Notes: generated by a model from the letters alone, not told the origin. A stretch of 64,000 nt of DNA from Colwellia_A sp047621305 (GCA_047621305.1 JBLHNB010000002.1:1-64000), one strand, 5' to 3'. Positions 33,224 through 42,352 are shown, counted from the first letter of the stretch. Numbers and translations: made by a program.

Positions 33224-33763
33224 TTATTTAATCATACGCATTAAGGTGGCGTCTTTGTCAATAAAATGATGTTTTAGTGCCGCTACTCCATGGAGAACCG
33301 CAATAGATATGATGGTATATGCACCATACTCATGAATAGTGCCAGCAACGTCTTCTTGATTAGCAAAGAGTTGACCAAGGGAGGGAAGATCAAACCAAGT
33401 AAAAACGCTTATCACTCGCTCATCAGCTGTAGGGATAAGGTAACCACTGAACATCATCAAAAAAAGCAGAAGATAAAGTATGATATGAACAATAGCGGAG
33501 CTGCGTTGAACCGTTATGGTGTGTGTTGAAATGTGTGCGGGTTTAACATTGATAGTGCGCCATACAAGACGGGCAATTGTGGTTATTAACAAAAGTATAC
33601 CAATGCTTTCATGACAATGTGGGGCTGTTTGATACCATTGACTATAATAATCAAGGTCAACCATCCAATACCCTAAGGCAAATAAGCCAAAAATGGTCAT
33701 CGCTGAGAGCCAATGGAATAACTTGGTTATCAGGCCAAATTGTTGTTTGGTATTTTTATACAT
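33224..33763 (-). CDS. Cytochrome b561 (YceJ-like)
   Basis: A 179-residue membrane protein of the bacterial cytochrome b561 family. Four hydrophobic segments carry the heme ligands: FHWLSAMTIFGLFALGYWM (first His), HCHESIGILLLITTIARLVWR (second region), and the C-terminal EYGAYTIISIAVLHGVAALKHHF (two more His). The N-terminal KLFHWLSA and C-terminal LKHHFIDKD are typical. It likely moves electrons from quinol to a periplasmic acceptor. It is upstream of yceI on the same strand, and a Fur-box-like sequence sits 24 bp before its start. Confidence 0.93.
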   Translation of the reverse strand: MYKNTKQQFGLITKLFHWLSAMTIFGLFALGYWMVDLDYYSQWYQTAPHCHESIGILLLITTIARLVWRTINVKPAHISTHTITVQRSSAIVHIILYLLLFLMMFSGYLIPTADERVISVFTWFDLPSLGQLFANQEDVAGTIHEYGAYTIISIAVLHGVAALKHHFIDKDATLMRMIK

Positions 33764-33786
33764 AATTTACAATTGTTAGCAAAGTT

Positions 33787-33801
33787 GAGAATCATTATCA
33801 T
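33787..33801. promoter_or_regulatory. Fur-box-like site upstream of cytochrome b561-yceI
   Basis: GAGAATCATTATCAT is, read on the other strand, ATGATAATGATTCTC, which matches the first nine bases of the classical Fur consensus (GATAATGAT) and part of the second half. It overlaps the region expected for the cytochrome b561 promoter, 24 bp from the start codon. Confidence 0.6.
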
Positions 33802-33951
33802 ACGCAAACGTATCTTGATTGAAAGCACTATAATGGCAATTCATTGTTCTTATGTTTAGAACAGTGAACAACTTTCTTTACAGGTATCGTAAATAGCTAT
33901 ACTATATGCGCTCTTCGATGAGCTTCAGCCTCTATTGAATATGTTAGTATA

Positions 33952-34027
33952 GCCTTGATAGCTCAGTCGGTAGAGCAGAGGATTGAAAATCCTCGTGTCC
34001 CTGGTTCGATTCCGGGTCAAGGCACCA
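33952..34027 (+). tRNA. tRNA-Phe (GAA)
   Basis: A complete 76-nt tRNA with acceptor stem GCCTTGA/TCAAGGC, D arm, anticodon loop TTGAAAA (GAA), T arm with GGTTCGATTCC, discriminator A and an encoded CCA end. It is transcribed rightward and is in inverted orientation to the nearly identical copy at the window start. Confidence 0.97.
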
Positions 34028-34253
34028 TTTCAATAGTTTGTCTACAAACAGCATCAACCACAATCACTAATACTCATTAATAACTTCTTCTTTTATAAAA
34101 CTAATGTATAACCCATAAACAGCTTGTTGGTCGAGGTTCCCGCTTTATTCAAACTAGGTTTTTTTATCACACCTGGGAACGGCACCTATCGATTTTGGTT
34201 AAGGAATATAGTTTTATGGGTACTATCTAAATCTATAATGGGATTATAGGACG

Positions 34254-34376
34254 CTAAACCCATACTTCTTTGCTACTTTTGCCGGGACGTTTATATTCTT
34301 GATTTTCAAATTCATTAGGGTTGGTTTTTCCAAAACACTTGATATTCACTACAGCTTGCACTTTACTGATAGTTTC
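34254..34376 (-). pseudogene. Possible 3' remnant of a gene
   Basis: A minus-strand frame opens after a stop at 34377-34379 and runs 40 codons to TAG (34254-34256) without any start codon. Its translation (VQAVVNIKCFGKTNPNEF, then a hydrophilic ENQEYKRPGKSSKEVWV tail) looks like a natural protein C terminus. A MITE-like element lies directly upstream of where the rest of the gene would be. No family is recognised, and chance cannot be excluded. Confidence 0.3.
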
Positions 34377-34403
34377 TTACTGAGCCCCTAATTCTAAACG
34401 TTC

Positions 34404-34519
34404 ATACCAATCCCATTAAGTTATTGCTCACTTGTACTTGTTAAGATTTTTCAGGTCTATGTTGCTCTATAATGTTTTTCCTGCACACAACAAGATCACA
34501 AACTTAATGAAATTGGTAT
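34404..34519. mobile_element. MITE-like element, 116 bp
   Basis: The ends are imperfect terminal inverted repeats of about 22 bp: ATACCAATCCCATTAAGTTA on the left against ATACCAATTTCATTAAGTTT read inward from the right. There is no coding capacity. The same ATACCAAT terminus bounds the element at 38429-38588, suggesting one non-autonomous family. Confidence 0.6.
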
Positions 34520-34698
34520 CAGTATTTTCTTTTAGCAACGTTCATAGTCCAACTTATTCTGTGAATTTACTTGATTGAATAGACAGCTGCACTTTGCTCA
34601 TGGCCACTTGTGTGAGGATTGTTATCGTTTATTTTATAAAGTAAGGGCTGATATCTTTTTTAGGGGAACGTTAACGAAAAGTCATCTGAACATGAGCG

Positions 34699-37134
34699 TT
34701 ATTTAGTTTTATCTGTCATGCATTTATGTCGAATAAGAGCTTCTTGGGTAATATCAAATAATTGCATAACCCCAATAACTTTTGAGTTGTCACTTTCTAT
34801 TTCTTTAGCTTTTTGCTTGAAGTAAGTACTAATGTAGTCTAATTCAGGAGCTAGGTAACTCATTTCAGGCTTTTCAGTACGTGATAGTTTGGCTTGTAAG
34901 CAAAAGAAATGACCATGTTTCAAAGCATTATTGATGAAAATTTGCTTGAGTTTTTGTGATGTTAATTCAGTTTCTAGCTTCGTCGTTACTGAACGTTCGA
35001 TACTCTCACCATTAGGGTTTATTGCTATATATAATGTACTTATTAAGGGAACATCATTTTCTTGCATTGTTTTTAATTCAGAGATCATAGCGTCGAACTT
35101 CTGAATTTTATTTAATATTGGATAGACGTTGTAAAATGATTTTTGAGTACTTAAGTGACGCATATGAGATAAAATTTTGCCGTGTTCTGCGCCACTCACC
35201 AATGCTTCAATGTTATAACCATTACCATCCGTTTGGATCATTAATGCCGGGTTTATTAAGCTTTGGCTATAAATGTTTCGTAACGCTTTTGCTAGACCTG
35301 GGATAATTGTTTCATAGAGCTGTGTTGAAAGTTTTTCCTTGTTTTTTTCAATTAACTCTTTAAAAAAGAGCTTGCCTTGGTGGGGTAACCTCTTATTGAC
35401 GGTTTTTAGGTGCACCACTTGCTCAGCTTTAGTGATTTGAGTTACGTGATAAGCGAGTTTTTTTAAGTTAAAACGTACCGTTCTTTTCTGTAAATCAGGG
35501 AGGGTTAAATTAACAATATCACCTTTTTGTAGTTGAATTTCTTCAGCCAACTTGATTTTTAAGCCTGAAATTGAAATATCTTGGGTTTGCCCCTGAATGA
35601 CTTTGTTCGATGAGGTAAAGAGAACAGGGGTTTTATAGTGATAACGAGGTTCTAATTCTTGAGCATGATAATTAATGAATACTTCATCTATTTTGTTTTC
35701 AAACGCTCTTTGATGACCAAATACTTTTAGGCTTGCTAGGTTATTTTTATCAAAAGGGAGTTGTGCATACTCCTGGATAATATGCTCGTGGTTAATTGCA
35801 TTAGCCACAATGATATACGGTAGATTTGATAGTGCCGTGGCAACCTCATCTGAGAAACTGTCATTAGGCAAGGCTTCATTAGGCAAAGAGTTAGATAAGG
35901 TTAAAGGTGAATGTGCTAGCGCCTCATTATTTTTAATAATGGTTAGATTCGTTATTGCAAAAGACGTTTTTGATGCCGAAAAACTTAAAAATTTAGCCAT
36001 TAAACTTGGCTCTGCGGTTAACTGTTTTTCATCGGCTGTATAAAAATAAGATTTACCCTGGTTTTCATGAATAAAGCTATAAACCAGTAATGTTCGTCCA
36101 AGTGTTGCTGCTTTTTTTAAGCGATTAATACGTGCCGCGGTTATTAAACAATGCAGTTGTGATTGATTACTTTCATTTTTCCAATACCGATAAACAAATT
36201 CGTTGTTATTGGTTGTTAGAGCATAACGGGGCAACATCGTATCTTTATATTGCTCAATAAAAACGGCTAATTCATTGGACTTAGGCAAGCTAAAATGCTC
36301 AAAGCTTCTTGAACGAATAGCATTTAGGGTATTTTCCATATTTATTTTATAGCGACTTTTATTATTTTGAATATAGTCGCGCAGAAAATGCCTGAGGCTG
36401 TCCGTTGTCTCATTATCATAGACTCTAGATAAGCCAATGAATTGGATGTTATTACTAAAATAAATATTACAAACTTTGTAGCTATACTCATTATTTACAT
36501 CGACAGAAAAGTCAGTTTTAAATTGTGAAAATGTAACTTTTATGACTTGTCCAATACGGAGAACTTGGGTGGTATTAAGCCGTATTTTGCAACCACTCTC
36601 GCTGATATCTGAACTTATTGCATCAACAATATAGTCATCACTTAAGGTTAACTGTAATGGCGTCGCATAGTTCATCCGTTCTTGGCTACGATTAAAATAG
36701 GGGCCAAATTGGTAAAATTTAACTAAAAAATTGGTATTGATTTTTGAATTAAGTTGTGGCGAGTTATCGGGTGTTATTAATACATGTTCAGGCTGTATTT
36801 TATCACGGAAATTTATTACCGCTTCATATACCCCAAAAGTATACTCACCATACGCTTTGACATTTTCGTTGAAGACATCAATAGCATCCTGATCAAGAAT
36901 ATGTTGTTGATTGCCATATTCAAAAAACAAACACGTTTCTTGTGCATATTCTCGTAAATCGAGAGCACGTACGCAAGGAGTCGCTAAGCGTTTTAATTCC
37001 ATTTTTAATAGAAAACGATCAGTTTTAAGGATGTTTTTTGTCGCAACTAAAAATTTACTATTAAAATCGTTACTTAGTACTTTGCCACGAAATTGAGTGA
37101 TGATTTTTTGGTATTGAGAATAATCTTTAGTCAT
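34699..37134 (-). CDS. Large protein with two PilZ domains
   Basis: An 811-residue soluble protein. Two PilZ-type c-di-GMP-binding domains are recognisable: one at about residues 150-260 with the DISESGCKIRL motif, the other at about 495-600 with EPRYHYKTPVLF followed by DISISGLKIKL. Both keep the D-x-S-x-x-G motif. The arginine motif is partial: RSQER is in the first and RYHYK (Lys for the second Arg) in the second. The N-terminal ~150, central ~230 and C-terminal ~210 residues match nothing I recognise. ATG at 37134 preferred; a TTG four codons upstream is possible. It stands alone; cyclic di-GMP from the window's own diguanylate cyclase could be a ligand. Confidence 0.85.
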   Translation of the reverse strand: MTKDYSQYQKIITQFRGKVLSNDFNSKFLVATKNILKTDRFLLKMELKRLATPCVRALDLREYAQETCLFFEYGNQQHILDQDAIDVFNENVKAYGEYTFGVYEAVINFRDKIQPEHVLITPDNSPQLNSKINTNFLVKFYQFGPYFNRSQERMNYATPLQLTLSDDYIVDAISSDISESGCKIRLNTTQVLRIGQVIKVTFSQFKTDFSVDVNNEYSYKVCNIYFSNNIQFIGLSRVYDNETTDSLRHFLRDYIQNNKSRYKINMENTLNAIRSRSFEHFSLPKSNELAVFIEQYKDTMLPRYALTTNNNEFVYRYWKNESNQSQLHCLITAARINRLKKAATLGRTLLVYSFIHENQGKSYFYTADEKQLTAEPSLMAKFLSFSASKTSFAITNLTIIKNNEALAHSPLTLSNSLPNEALPNDSFSDEVATALSNLPYIIVANAINHEHIIQEYAQLPFDKNNLASLKVFGHQRAFENKIDEVFINYHAQELEPRYHYKTPVLFTSSNKVIQGQTQDISISGLKIKLAEEIQLQKGDIVNLTLPDLQKRTVRFNLKKLAYHVTQITKAEQVVHLKTVNKRLPHQGKLFFKELIEKNKEKLSTQLYETIIPGLAKALRNIYSQSLINPALMIQTDGNGYNIEALVSGAEHGKILSHMRHLSTQKSFYNVYPILNKIQKFDAMISELKTMQENDVPLISTLYIAINPNGESIERSVTTKLETELTSQKLKQIFINNALKHGHFFCLQAKLSRTEKPEMSYLAPELDYISTYFKQKAKEIESDNSKVIGVMQLFDITQEALIRHKCMTDKTK

Positions 37135-37146
37135 ATAAGCTAACAA

Positions 37147-37603
37147 TATACAGGGTTAAAATAAACCTATTTTAGGTTCTTAATGAGTTACAAATTCGAT
37201 GAACAATATAGGTAACATTGAGTCATATGACTATGCACGAATTTCGATTTATTAGCAAAATGTTAATTATTTGTAATTTGCTAAGGTTCGTTATAAGTCA
37301 CTCTTACAGCCCCATGTTAATTCCCGCTGCATTAAGTGAGCGGACTTGGAAAAGTGAGCGGACTTGGAAAACTGCAATCGTCAGTGAAGGTACTCAAAAT
37401 GACTTAAGTATCTTTACAAGCGTGGTTGCTATGCATAACCTAAAAACCAATGATTCCAACAATCTGGCAAGTGCAAAGGCCTGATTTTAATAGCTTACAG
37501 ACATAGTGGCTATTCATTAAGTTTATTATCCGCAGTTAAGTTTATTATTCTATGATAACCTCAATATATCCACCTAAATATAATAATTATTTGTAAGAAA
37601 AAC
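37147..37603. other. Intergenic region between PilZ gene and FAH gene
   Basis: No convincing gene. A plus-strand frame from about 37227 to 37484 could encode some 85 residues but lacks a clear ribosome-binding site and any known family. Inside it lies the perfect 18-bp tandem duplication annotated separately. The 13-mer TTAAGTTTATTAT occurs twice shortly before the next gene. Confidence 0.5.
37334..37369. repeat. Perfect 18-bp tandem duplication
   Basis: AAGTGAGCGGACTTGGAA is present twice without gap (37334-37351 and 37352-37369). The unit is a multiple of three, so it would keep any reading frame across it (SERTWK twice in the weak plus-strand frame). Confidence 0.9.
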
Positions 37604-38215
37604 ATGTCAGCAATTATTTTTAATAATGAAAACATCATCCCTTCAAAAATTGTCTGCATTGGCCGTAATTATGTTGCACATATTGAAGAATTAGGTAATG
37701 AAGTACCTGACGATATGGTCGTTTTTATAAAACCCAATTCGGCTATTTCTCAGGAACTTCATTCTTTTCACCAAGAGCCACTTCATTTTGAAGGTGAACT
37801 TTGTTTTTTATATCAAAAAGGGACTTTTACTGCTGTTGGTTTTGGCTTAGACCTTACTAAGCGTAACTTACAAGATAAGCTTAAAGCAAAAGGATTACCT
37901 TGGGAGCGTGCTAAAGCTTTTAATGGCTCTGCCGTTTTTAGTCATTTTGTTGGTATCGACGACCTTGACAGCCCTCTCTCTTTTGAACTGACCATAAATG
38001 ATGAGGTAGTACAGGCGGGGGCAATTGCATTGATGATCTATAAACCCAGAACGATTTTAAGTGAATTGGACGATTTTTTAGCCTTACAAGATGGTGATAT
38101 CGTAATGACAGGAACACCAAGAGGTGTGGGTGAAATTCCTCAGTACGGAAAATTTACAGCTAGAGTAATACAAGGTAGTCATGAACTTATAGCGGCATCC
38201 TGGCAGGCTCTATAA
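37604..38215 (+). CDS. Fumarylacetoacetate hydrolase family protein
   Basis: A 203-residue FAH-domain protein of the compact YcgM type. KIVCIGRNYVAHIEELGNE, VVFIKPNSAI, the metal-binding FEGELCFLY, a second metal region (ERAKAFNGSAVF) and the C-terminal DGDIVMTGTPRGVGEI are characteristic. Enzymes of this group hydrolyse acylpyruvates or decarboxylate oxaloacetate; the exact substrate is not readable here. Isolated gene, with intergenic regions on both sides. Confidence 0.9.
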   Translation: MSAIIFNNENIIPSKIVCIGRNYVAHIEELGNEVPDDMVVFIKPNSAISQELHSFHQEPLHFEGELCFLYQKGTFTAVGFGLDLTKRNLQDKLKAKGLPWERAKAFNGSAVFSHFVGIDDLDSPLSFELTINDEVVQAGAIALMIYKPRTILSELDDFLALQDGDIVMTGTPRGVGEIPQYGKFTARVIQGSHELIAASWQAL

Positions 38216-39339
38216 TATTTTTACAGGGATATCATCCTATTGGTCAATAACCTGATATTAACTATTTTATTTATCCTTATTCTGAAGTAAATTTTTTCAA
38301 CTACACTTTAATAAACATTGATTTAACTAAATTAATGTTTAGGCGTATTAATAAGCTAAGTTTGTACATGCCATGATTTACCTTAGCCACTTGAAATTGT
38401 CCCTTCAAATAGATTGGGCATACATGTTATACCAATTGAATTAAAGTAGTGATCTATTATAAGCGAGGGTAAATGTTCAATAGCAAGGCGCTTGAATGAG
38501 TAATAGCGTGCTATTGGGATTGAAAGCAACGCAGGTATTGGATATGTAGACCGCCTTAGAATGATCGATTCATTATTTTAATTGGTATTACGGGTGGCGT
38601 TATTCAAAAGTTCAGGTTTTAATTTCGAGAGCAACGATTGTCAATACTTCAAAAATTAGCTATTGTTTTAACTTTTGAGTAGTTAGGGAAGTCGTTGTTA
38701 ACTTTGTTACTTATAAGAAATGTAATAAATAAAGTTTTAGGTCAGCTGATTATTTTATTGTGCTTTGTTGTGCTTTGTTGTGAGTTTTACATATAGTCAA
38801 GATGTTGCAGCATTGTAAGTGATAACTTTATGCGAGAATTATTCATGAAGTAAAATCAGCGGAACTGATTTAACTATTATGTTTAAGTATCAATAGTTAG
38901 AATAATATGCTGTTTATATCGTGCCGATAGCAGCGTTAAAAATGTGATTGTTGGGCTAAAAGGACTCTATTTCTGCACTTGAGGCATTACACGGCAAAAC
39001 ATTGCTTATTTACGAGGAAGCATATTTATTGATAATGCCCTATCTATTAAAAATCAATACTCCTCAAACTTTAAAAAGGCGGTAGTAATGTTAGCTGTAG
39101 GGACTATAAATACTATGATTAGCCCCTGTAAGGTATTACTAGTAGCGACGAAAGAAGTCTATTTTTCGTATACCATTTTAGGTTTACCTTTGGTTATTGC
39201 TAAACTTTTTTTTTGGTTGTAAATATCAGAAATATACTGTAAGAAACTGATAAATAAGATGTATAATCTTTTAAAATAAAATCAAAAATACTGAACTTGA
39301 AAGTCAGGTGTTAAATATATGTCTTAGGAAAATTGATTA
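38216..39339. other. Long non-coding stretch before the hybrid kinase
   Basis: These 1124 bases contain no confident gene. A MITE-like element is at 38429-38588. A 10-bp unit GTGCTTTGTT is repeated twice at 38760-38779. From about 38990 to 39222 a plus-strand frame without a good start codon translates to a partly hydrophobic sequence ending in LGLPLVIAKLFFWL, which may be a gene remnant. The last ~110 bases should contain the kinase promoter. Confidence 0.5.
38429..38588. mobile_element. MITE-like element, 160 bp
   Basis: Bounded by inverted ATACCAATT termini (38429-38437 and 38580-38588), with weaker pairing continuing inward (GAATTAAAGTAGTGATC against AAAATAATGAATCGATC). The interior, G+C-richer than its surroundings, has no coding capacity. 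Same terminal sequence as the element at 34404-34519 but with a different interior and length. Confidence 0.6.
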
Positions 39340-42321
39340 ATGAAAAAAGAAATTCAGTTTGTCAAAGGTCGTTTGGCTCGAAAATTAAGCTTATATGTTA
39401 TTTTTGCCAGTACGCTTATTGCAATATTTAGTACCTCCCTACAAATTTACAATGAGTTTCAACATGATATAGAGATGGTACATTCAGGATTGGAACAAAT
39501 AGAAAAAACCCATCTTACCAATGTATCTTCACGTGTTTGGCAGTTAGAAACTCAAGATTTAAAAATCACGTTAAACGGCCTCTTGGATCTCCCCTATATT
39601 CAATCAGTTGCTATTTATGCCGACGGCGAATTATTATTATCTTCAGGAACTATCAGTGAGGATAACGTTGTCGTGAAAAAGTATCCGCTCTACCATCGTT
39701 TTAATGGGGGTAATAAGTTAATAGGGGAACTTGTTGTTCAAGCAACGCTTGACGGTATCTATCACAAAATATTTAATCGAGCGATGTTCATATTATTCAC
39801 TAATGCGATTAAAACCTTTATTGTCGCGGCGCTGATATTATTAATTTTTCATCGTTTAGTTGCGCGACACCTTAATCAAATAGCGAGGTTTTCACAGAAC
39901 TTAAATATAGACACTTTGCATAAAGAACTTATTTTTAATCGCCAACCTAATGCTGAAAATAAGTATGATGAATTAGATATGCTGCAAATGGCTTTATCGC
40001 ATATGCAACGTAATTTACAGCAAGCTACTCAAGAAGTCGTTGAAAGTGAACAAGATTTAAAAACAACATTAAACAGTATTGGCGATGCGGTTATTACAAC
40101 CGATGAAAAAGGCAATATCACTCGGATGAATCCAGTTGCGGAGCTCTTAACTGGCTGGTCTTTCATCGAAGCGAAAAATAAGCCTGTAGATGTTGTTTTT
40201 TCTATTATAGATGCATCCACGCGGAAAATGGTGAGTAGCCCCATTGAAAAAGTATTAAAAATGGGAAGAACAGTCTATTTAAGCAATCATACAACACTTA
40301 TTTCTAAAGATGGCTCTGAATATCAAATTGCTGATTCAGCGGCACCTATTCGAAGTGGAAATGGTGCTATTCTTGGTATGGTCTTAGTTTTTAATGATGT
40401 TACAGAGCAATATCAATTGCGCCAAGTGGCAATAAAACACAAAAAACATTTACAAGCGATAATGGACAATTCACCTGCTGTTATCTATGTGAAAGATGTA
40501 AAAGGTCGTTTTACTTTTGTTAATAAAAGGTTTGAACAATTCCACAATATTGAAAGAAAAAAACTGGTCGGTTTAACTGCACATGACATTTTTCCTAATG
40601 ATGTCGCACAAATACTACAAAGTAATGATAACGATGTTTTCGAGACTAAGCAGTCGTTAGAAGTTGAAGAATTTATTCCTCGAGAAGAGGGAGTGCATAC
40701 TTATGTTTCTGTTAAATTTTTTATTGCGGGAGATACAGAGAAAGAAAATACGGTATGTAGTATTTCAACCGATATCACTGAGCGTAAAAAAATGGAAAAT
40801 ATGCTCAGAGAAAATGCCCAGCGTTTTGAGTTATGGAAAGAATCTAACTTTATTGGCATTTTACATACATGGTCTGATGGTCGCATCATTGAAGCAAACA
40901 AAATGATGCTAGATATGCTGGGTTACACGAAAAAAGAGCTCTTAGAGGGAAATATGGACTGGGTGAGCTTAACACCTAGAGAATATGCTCCCCTTGATCA
41001 AAAAGCTATGTTAGAAGCACAAGCAAAAGGTTTTTGGACACCCTTTGAAAAAGAGTTTTATCATAAAGAAGGTCATCGTATTCCTATTTTGATTGGTGGT
41101 TCAAAGTATCGAGATGACGGAGATGACGGAGATGAATTTATTGTTTTTATTATCGATTTAAGTGAACGTAATCAACAAGAAGAAAAGTTACGTCGTAGCC
41201 AAAAAATGGAAGCTTTAGGTAAGTTAACCGGCGGTATAGCACACGATTATAATAATATGTTGGGTGTTATTTTAGGGTTTGCAGAACTACTTGAACGTTC
41301 TTTAACTGATCAACCAAAACTTGAACAATTTTGTCAAAAAATAATTCATGCGGGTGAACGAAGTGCTGATTTAACTAAAAAACTGCTCGCATTTTCAAGT
41401 AAACGTAATACTAATCTGAAATCGATTAACATTAATGGATTACTCAAGTATGAACAACAAATAATGGAAAAAACGTTAACGGCACGCATCGCATTGGATT
41501 ATCAGTTGAGTGACGACTTATGGTCGATCAAAGTAGACAGCGGTGACTTTGAAGATATGGTGATTAATTTAAGTATTAATGCGATGCATGCTATTCAAGA
41601 CAGTGGTCGTTTAACGATAAAAACGAGCAATGAACACATTAGTGATACCGATGCCAAAATATCACTAGTCGAAGCGGGTGATTATGTATTATTAACCTTA
41701 TCAGATACGGGTTGCGGTATGCCTAAAGAAATTGTTGAAAAAATATTTGATCCCTTCTTTTCAACCAAAGGTGAGAAAGGAACTGGGTTAGGGTTAAGTC
41801 AAGTCTATAGTTTTGTTGAACGGTGTGGCGGTGTGATTAATGTGTATTCTGAACTTGGTGTCGGTACGCGATTCTCATTGTACTTTCCCCGCTTTGAGCA
41901 AGATGAAAAAAATGATCATAGCTCTATTGAGCAAGTTATCTTAGCTAATAAAAGTAACGGTGAACGTATCCTTGTAGTAGATGATGAACTGGCACTATTA
42001 AACCTTTCCTGTGAAGTATTAAATGATCATGGTTATGTTACTTTTCAAGCAGAAAATGCTATGTCGGCTTTAGATATTTTATCGAAAGAGAAGATTGATT
42101 TAGTCTTTTCTGATGTCATTATGCCCGAAATGAATGGTTTTCAATTAGCGAAAGAAGTGACAAGTAAATATCCACATATTAAGATACAGCTGGCCAGTGG
42201 TTTTAGCGATAGCAGCCATATTGAATTGGCAGGTAAAGATTTACATCGCCATGTGCTTCATAAACCTTTTAAAAGCCAAGAGTTACTGCAAAGAATTCAA
42301 GTTTTGCTGGCTAAGAAATAA
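39340..42321 (+). CDS. Hybrid sensor histidine kinase with three PAS domains
   Basis: A 993-residue membrane kinase. Order: transmembrane helix (~15-37), periplasmic domain (~38-150), second helix (IKTFIVAALILLIFHRL), linker, PAS1 (~240-360), PAS2 (~366-482), PAS3 (~495-612), HisKA with H-box GGIAHDYNNMLG (His635), HATPase (NLSINAMHAI, DTGCGMP, GTGLGLS) and a C-terminal receiver (~875-990) with VVDDE, phospho-acceptor Asp in FSDVIMPEMNGF and Lys in HKPF. The H-box is of the DYNN type common in hybrid kinases. A 9-bp tandem duplication inside PAS3 gives the local DDGDDGD. No partner regulator or phosphotransfer protein is adjacent. Confidence 0.93.
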   Translation: MKKEIQFVKGRLARKLSLYVIFASTLIAIFSTSLQIYNEFQHDIEMVHSGLEQIEKTHLTNVSSRVWQLETQDLKITLNGLLDLPYIQSVAIYADGELLLSSGTISEDNVVVKKYPLYHRFNGGNKLIGELVVQATLDGIYHKIFNRAMFILFTNAIKTFIVAALILLIFHRLVARHLNQIARFSQNLNIDTLHKELIFNRQPNAENKYDELDMLQMALSHMQRNLQQATQEVVESEQDLKTTLNSIGDAVITTDEKGNITRMNPVAELLTGWSFIEAKNKPVDVVFSIIDASTRKMVSSPIEKVLKMGRTVYLSNHTTLISKDGSEYQIADSAAPIRSGNGAILGMVLVFNDVTEQYQLRQVAIKHKKHLQAIMDNSPAVIYVKDVKGRFTFVNKRFEQFHNIERKKLVGLTAHDIFPNDVAQILQSNDNDVFETKQSLEVEEFIPREEGVHTYVSVKFFIAGDTEKENTVCSISTDITERKKMENMLRENAQRFELWKESNFIGILHTWSDGRIIEANKMMLDMLGYTKKELLEGNMDWVSLTPREYAPLDQKAMLEAQAKGFWTPFEKEFYHKEGHRIPILIGGSKYRDDGDDGDEFIVFIIDLSERNQQEEKLRRSQKMEALGKLTGGIAHDYNNMLGVILGFAELLERSLTDQPKLEQFCQKIIHAGERSADLTKKLLAFSSKRNTNLKSININGLLKYEQQIMEKTLTARIALDYQLSDDLWSIKVDSGDFEDMVINLSINAMHAIQDSGRLTIKTSNEHISDTDAKISLVEAGDYVLLTLSDTGCGMPKEIVEKIFDPFFSTKGEKGTGLGLSQVYSFVERCGGVINVYSELGVGTRFSLYFPRFEQDEKNDHSSIEQVILANKSNGERILVVDDELALLNLSCEVLNDHGYVTFQAENAMSALDILSKEKIDLVFSDVIMPEMNGFQLAKEVTSKYPHIKIQLASGFSDSSHIELAGKDLHRHVLHKPFKSQELLQRIQVLLAKK

Positions 42322-42352
42322 ACCCTATAAATAGTTAGTTATTTATAGGGTT
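42321..42352. terminator. Hairpin after the hybrid kinase gene
   Basis: A perfect 13-bp stem (42321-42333 with 42340-42352) with a 6-nt loop begins at the last base of the kinase stop codon. No T tract follows immediately, so it may stabilise the 3' end or end transcription inefficiently. Confidence 0.6.

Larger units (their letters stand above)
34028..34698. other. Degenerate intergenic stretch after tRNA-Phe
   Basis: No intact gene is visible in these 671 bases. They hold a 40-codon coding-like remnant on the minus strand (34254-34376) and a 116-bp MITE-like element (34404-34519), both annotated separately. The rest shows only short imperfect inverted repeats. Confidence 0.6.

Noticed and set aside
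33952..34698. Genomic island integrated at tRNA-Phe
   Set aside because: No integrase gene and no repeated 3' tRNA end (attachment duplicate) were found downstream; only a MITE-like element and a small remnant are visible.
37227..37484. 85-residue protein gene between the PilZ and FAH genes
   Set aside because: No clear ribosome-binding site, no recognised family, and the frame includes a recent tandem duplication. Kept only as a note in the intergenic entry.
39088..39222. 44-residue membrane protein gene before the hybrid kinase
   Set aside because: The frame extends upstream without a start codon and lacks a ribosome-binding site; it looks like a decayed or chance frame.
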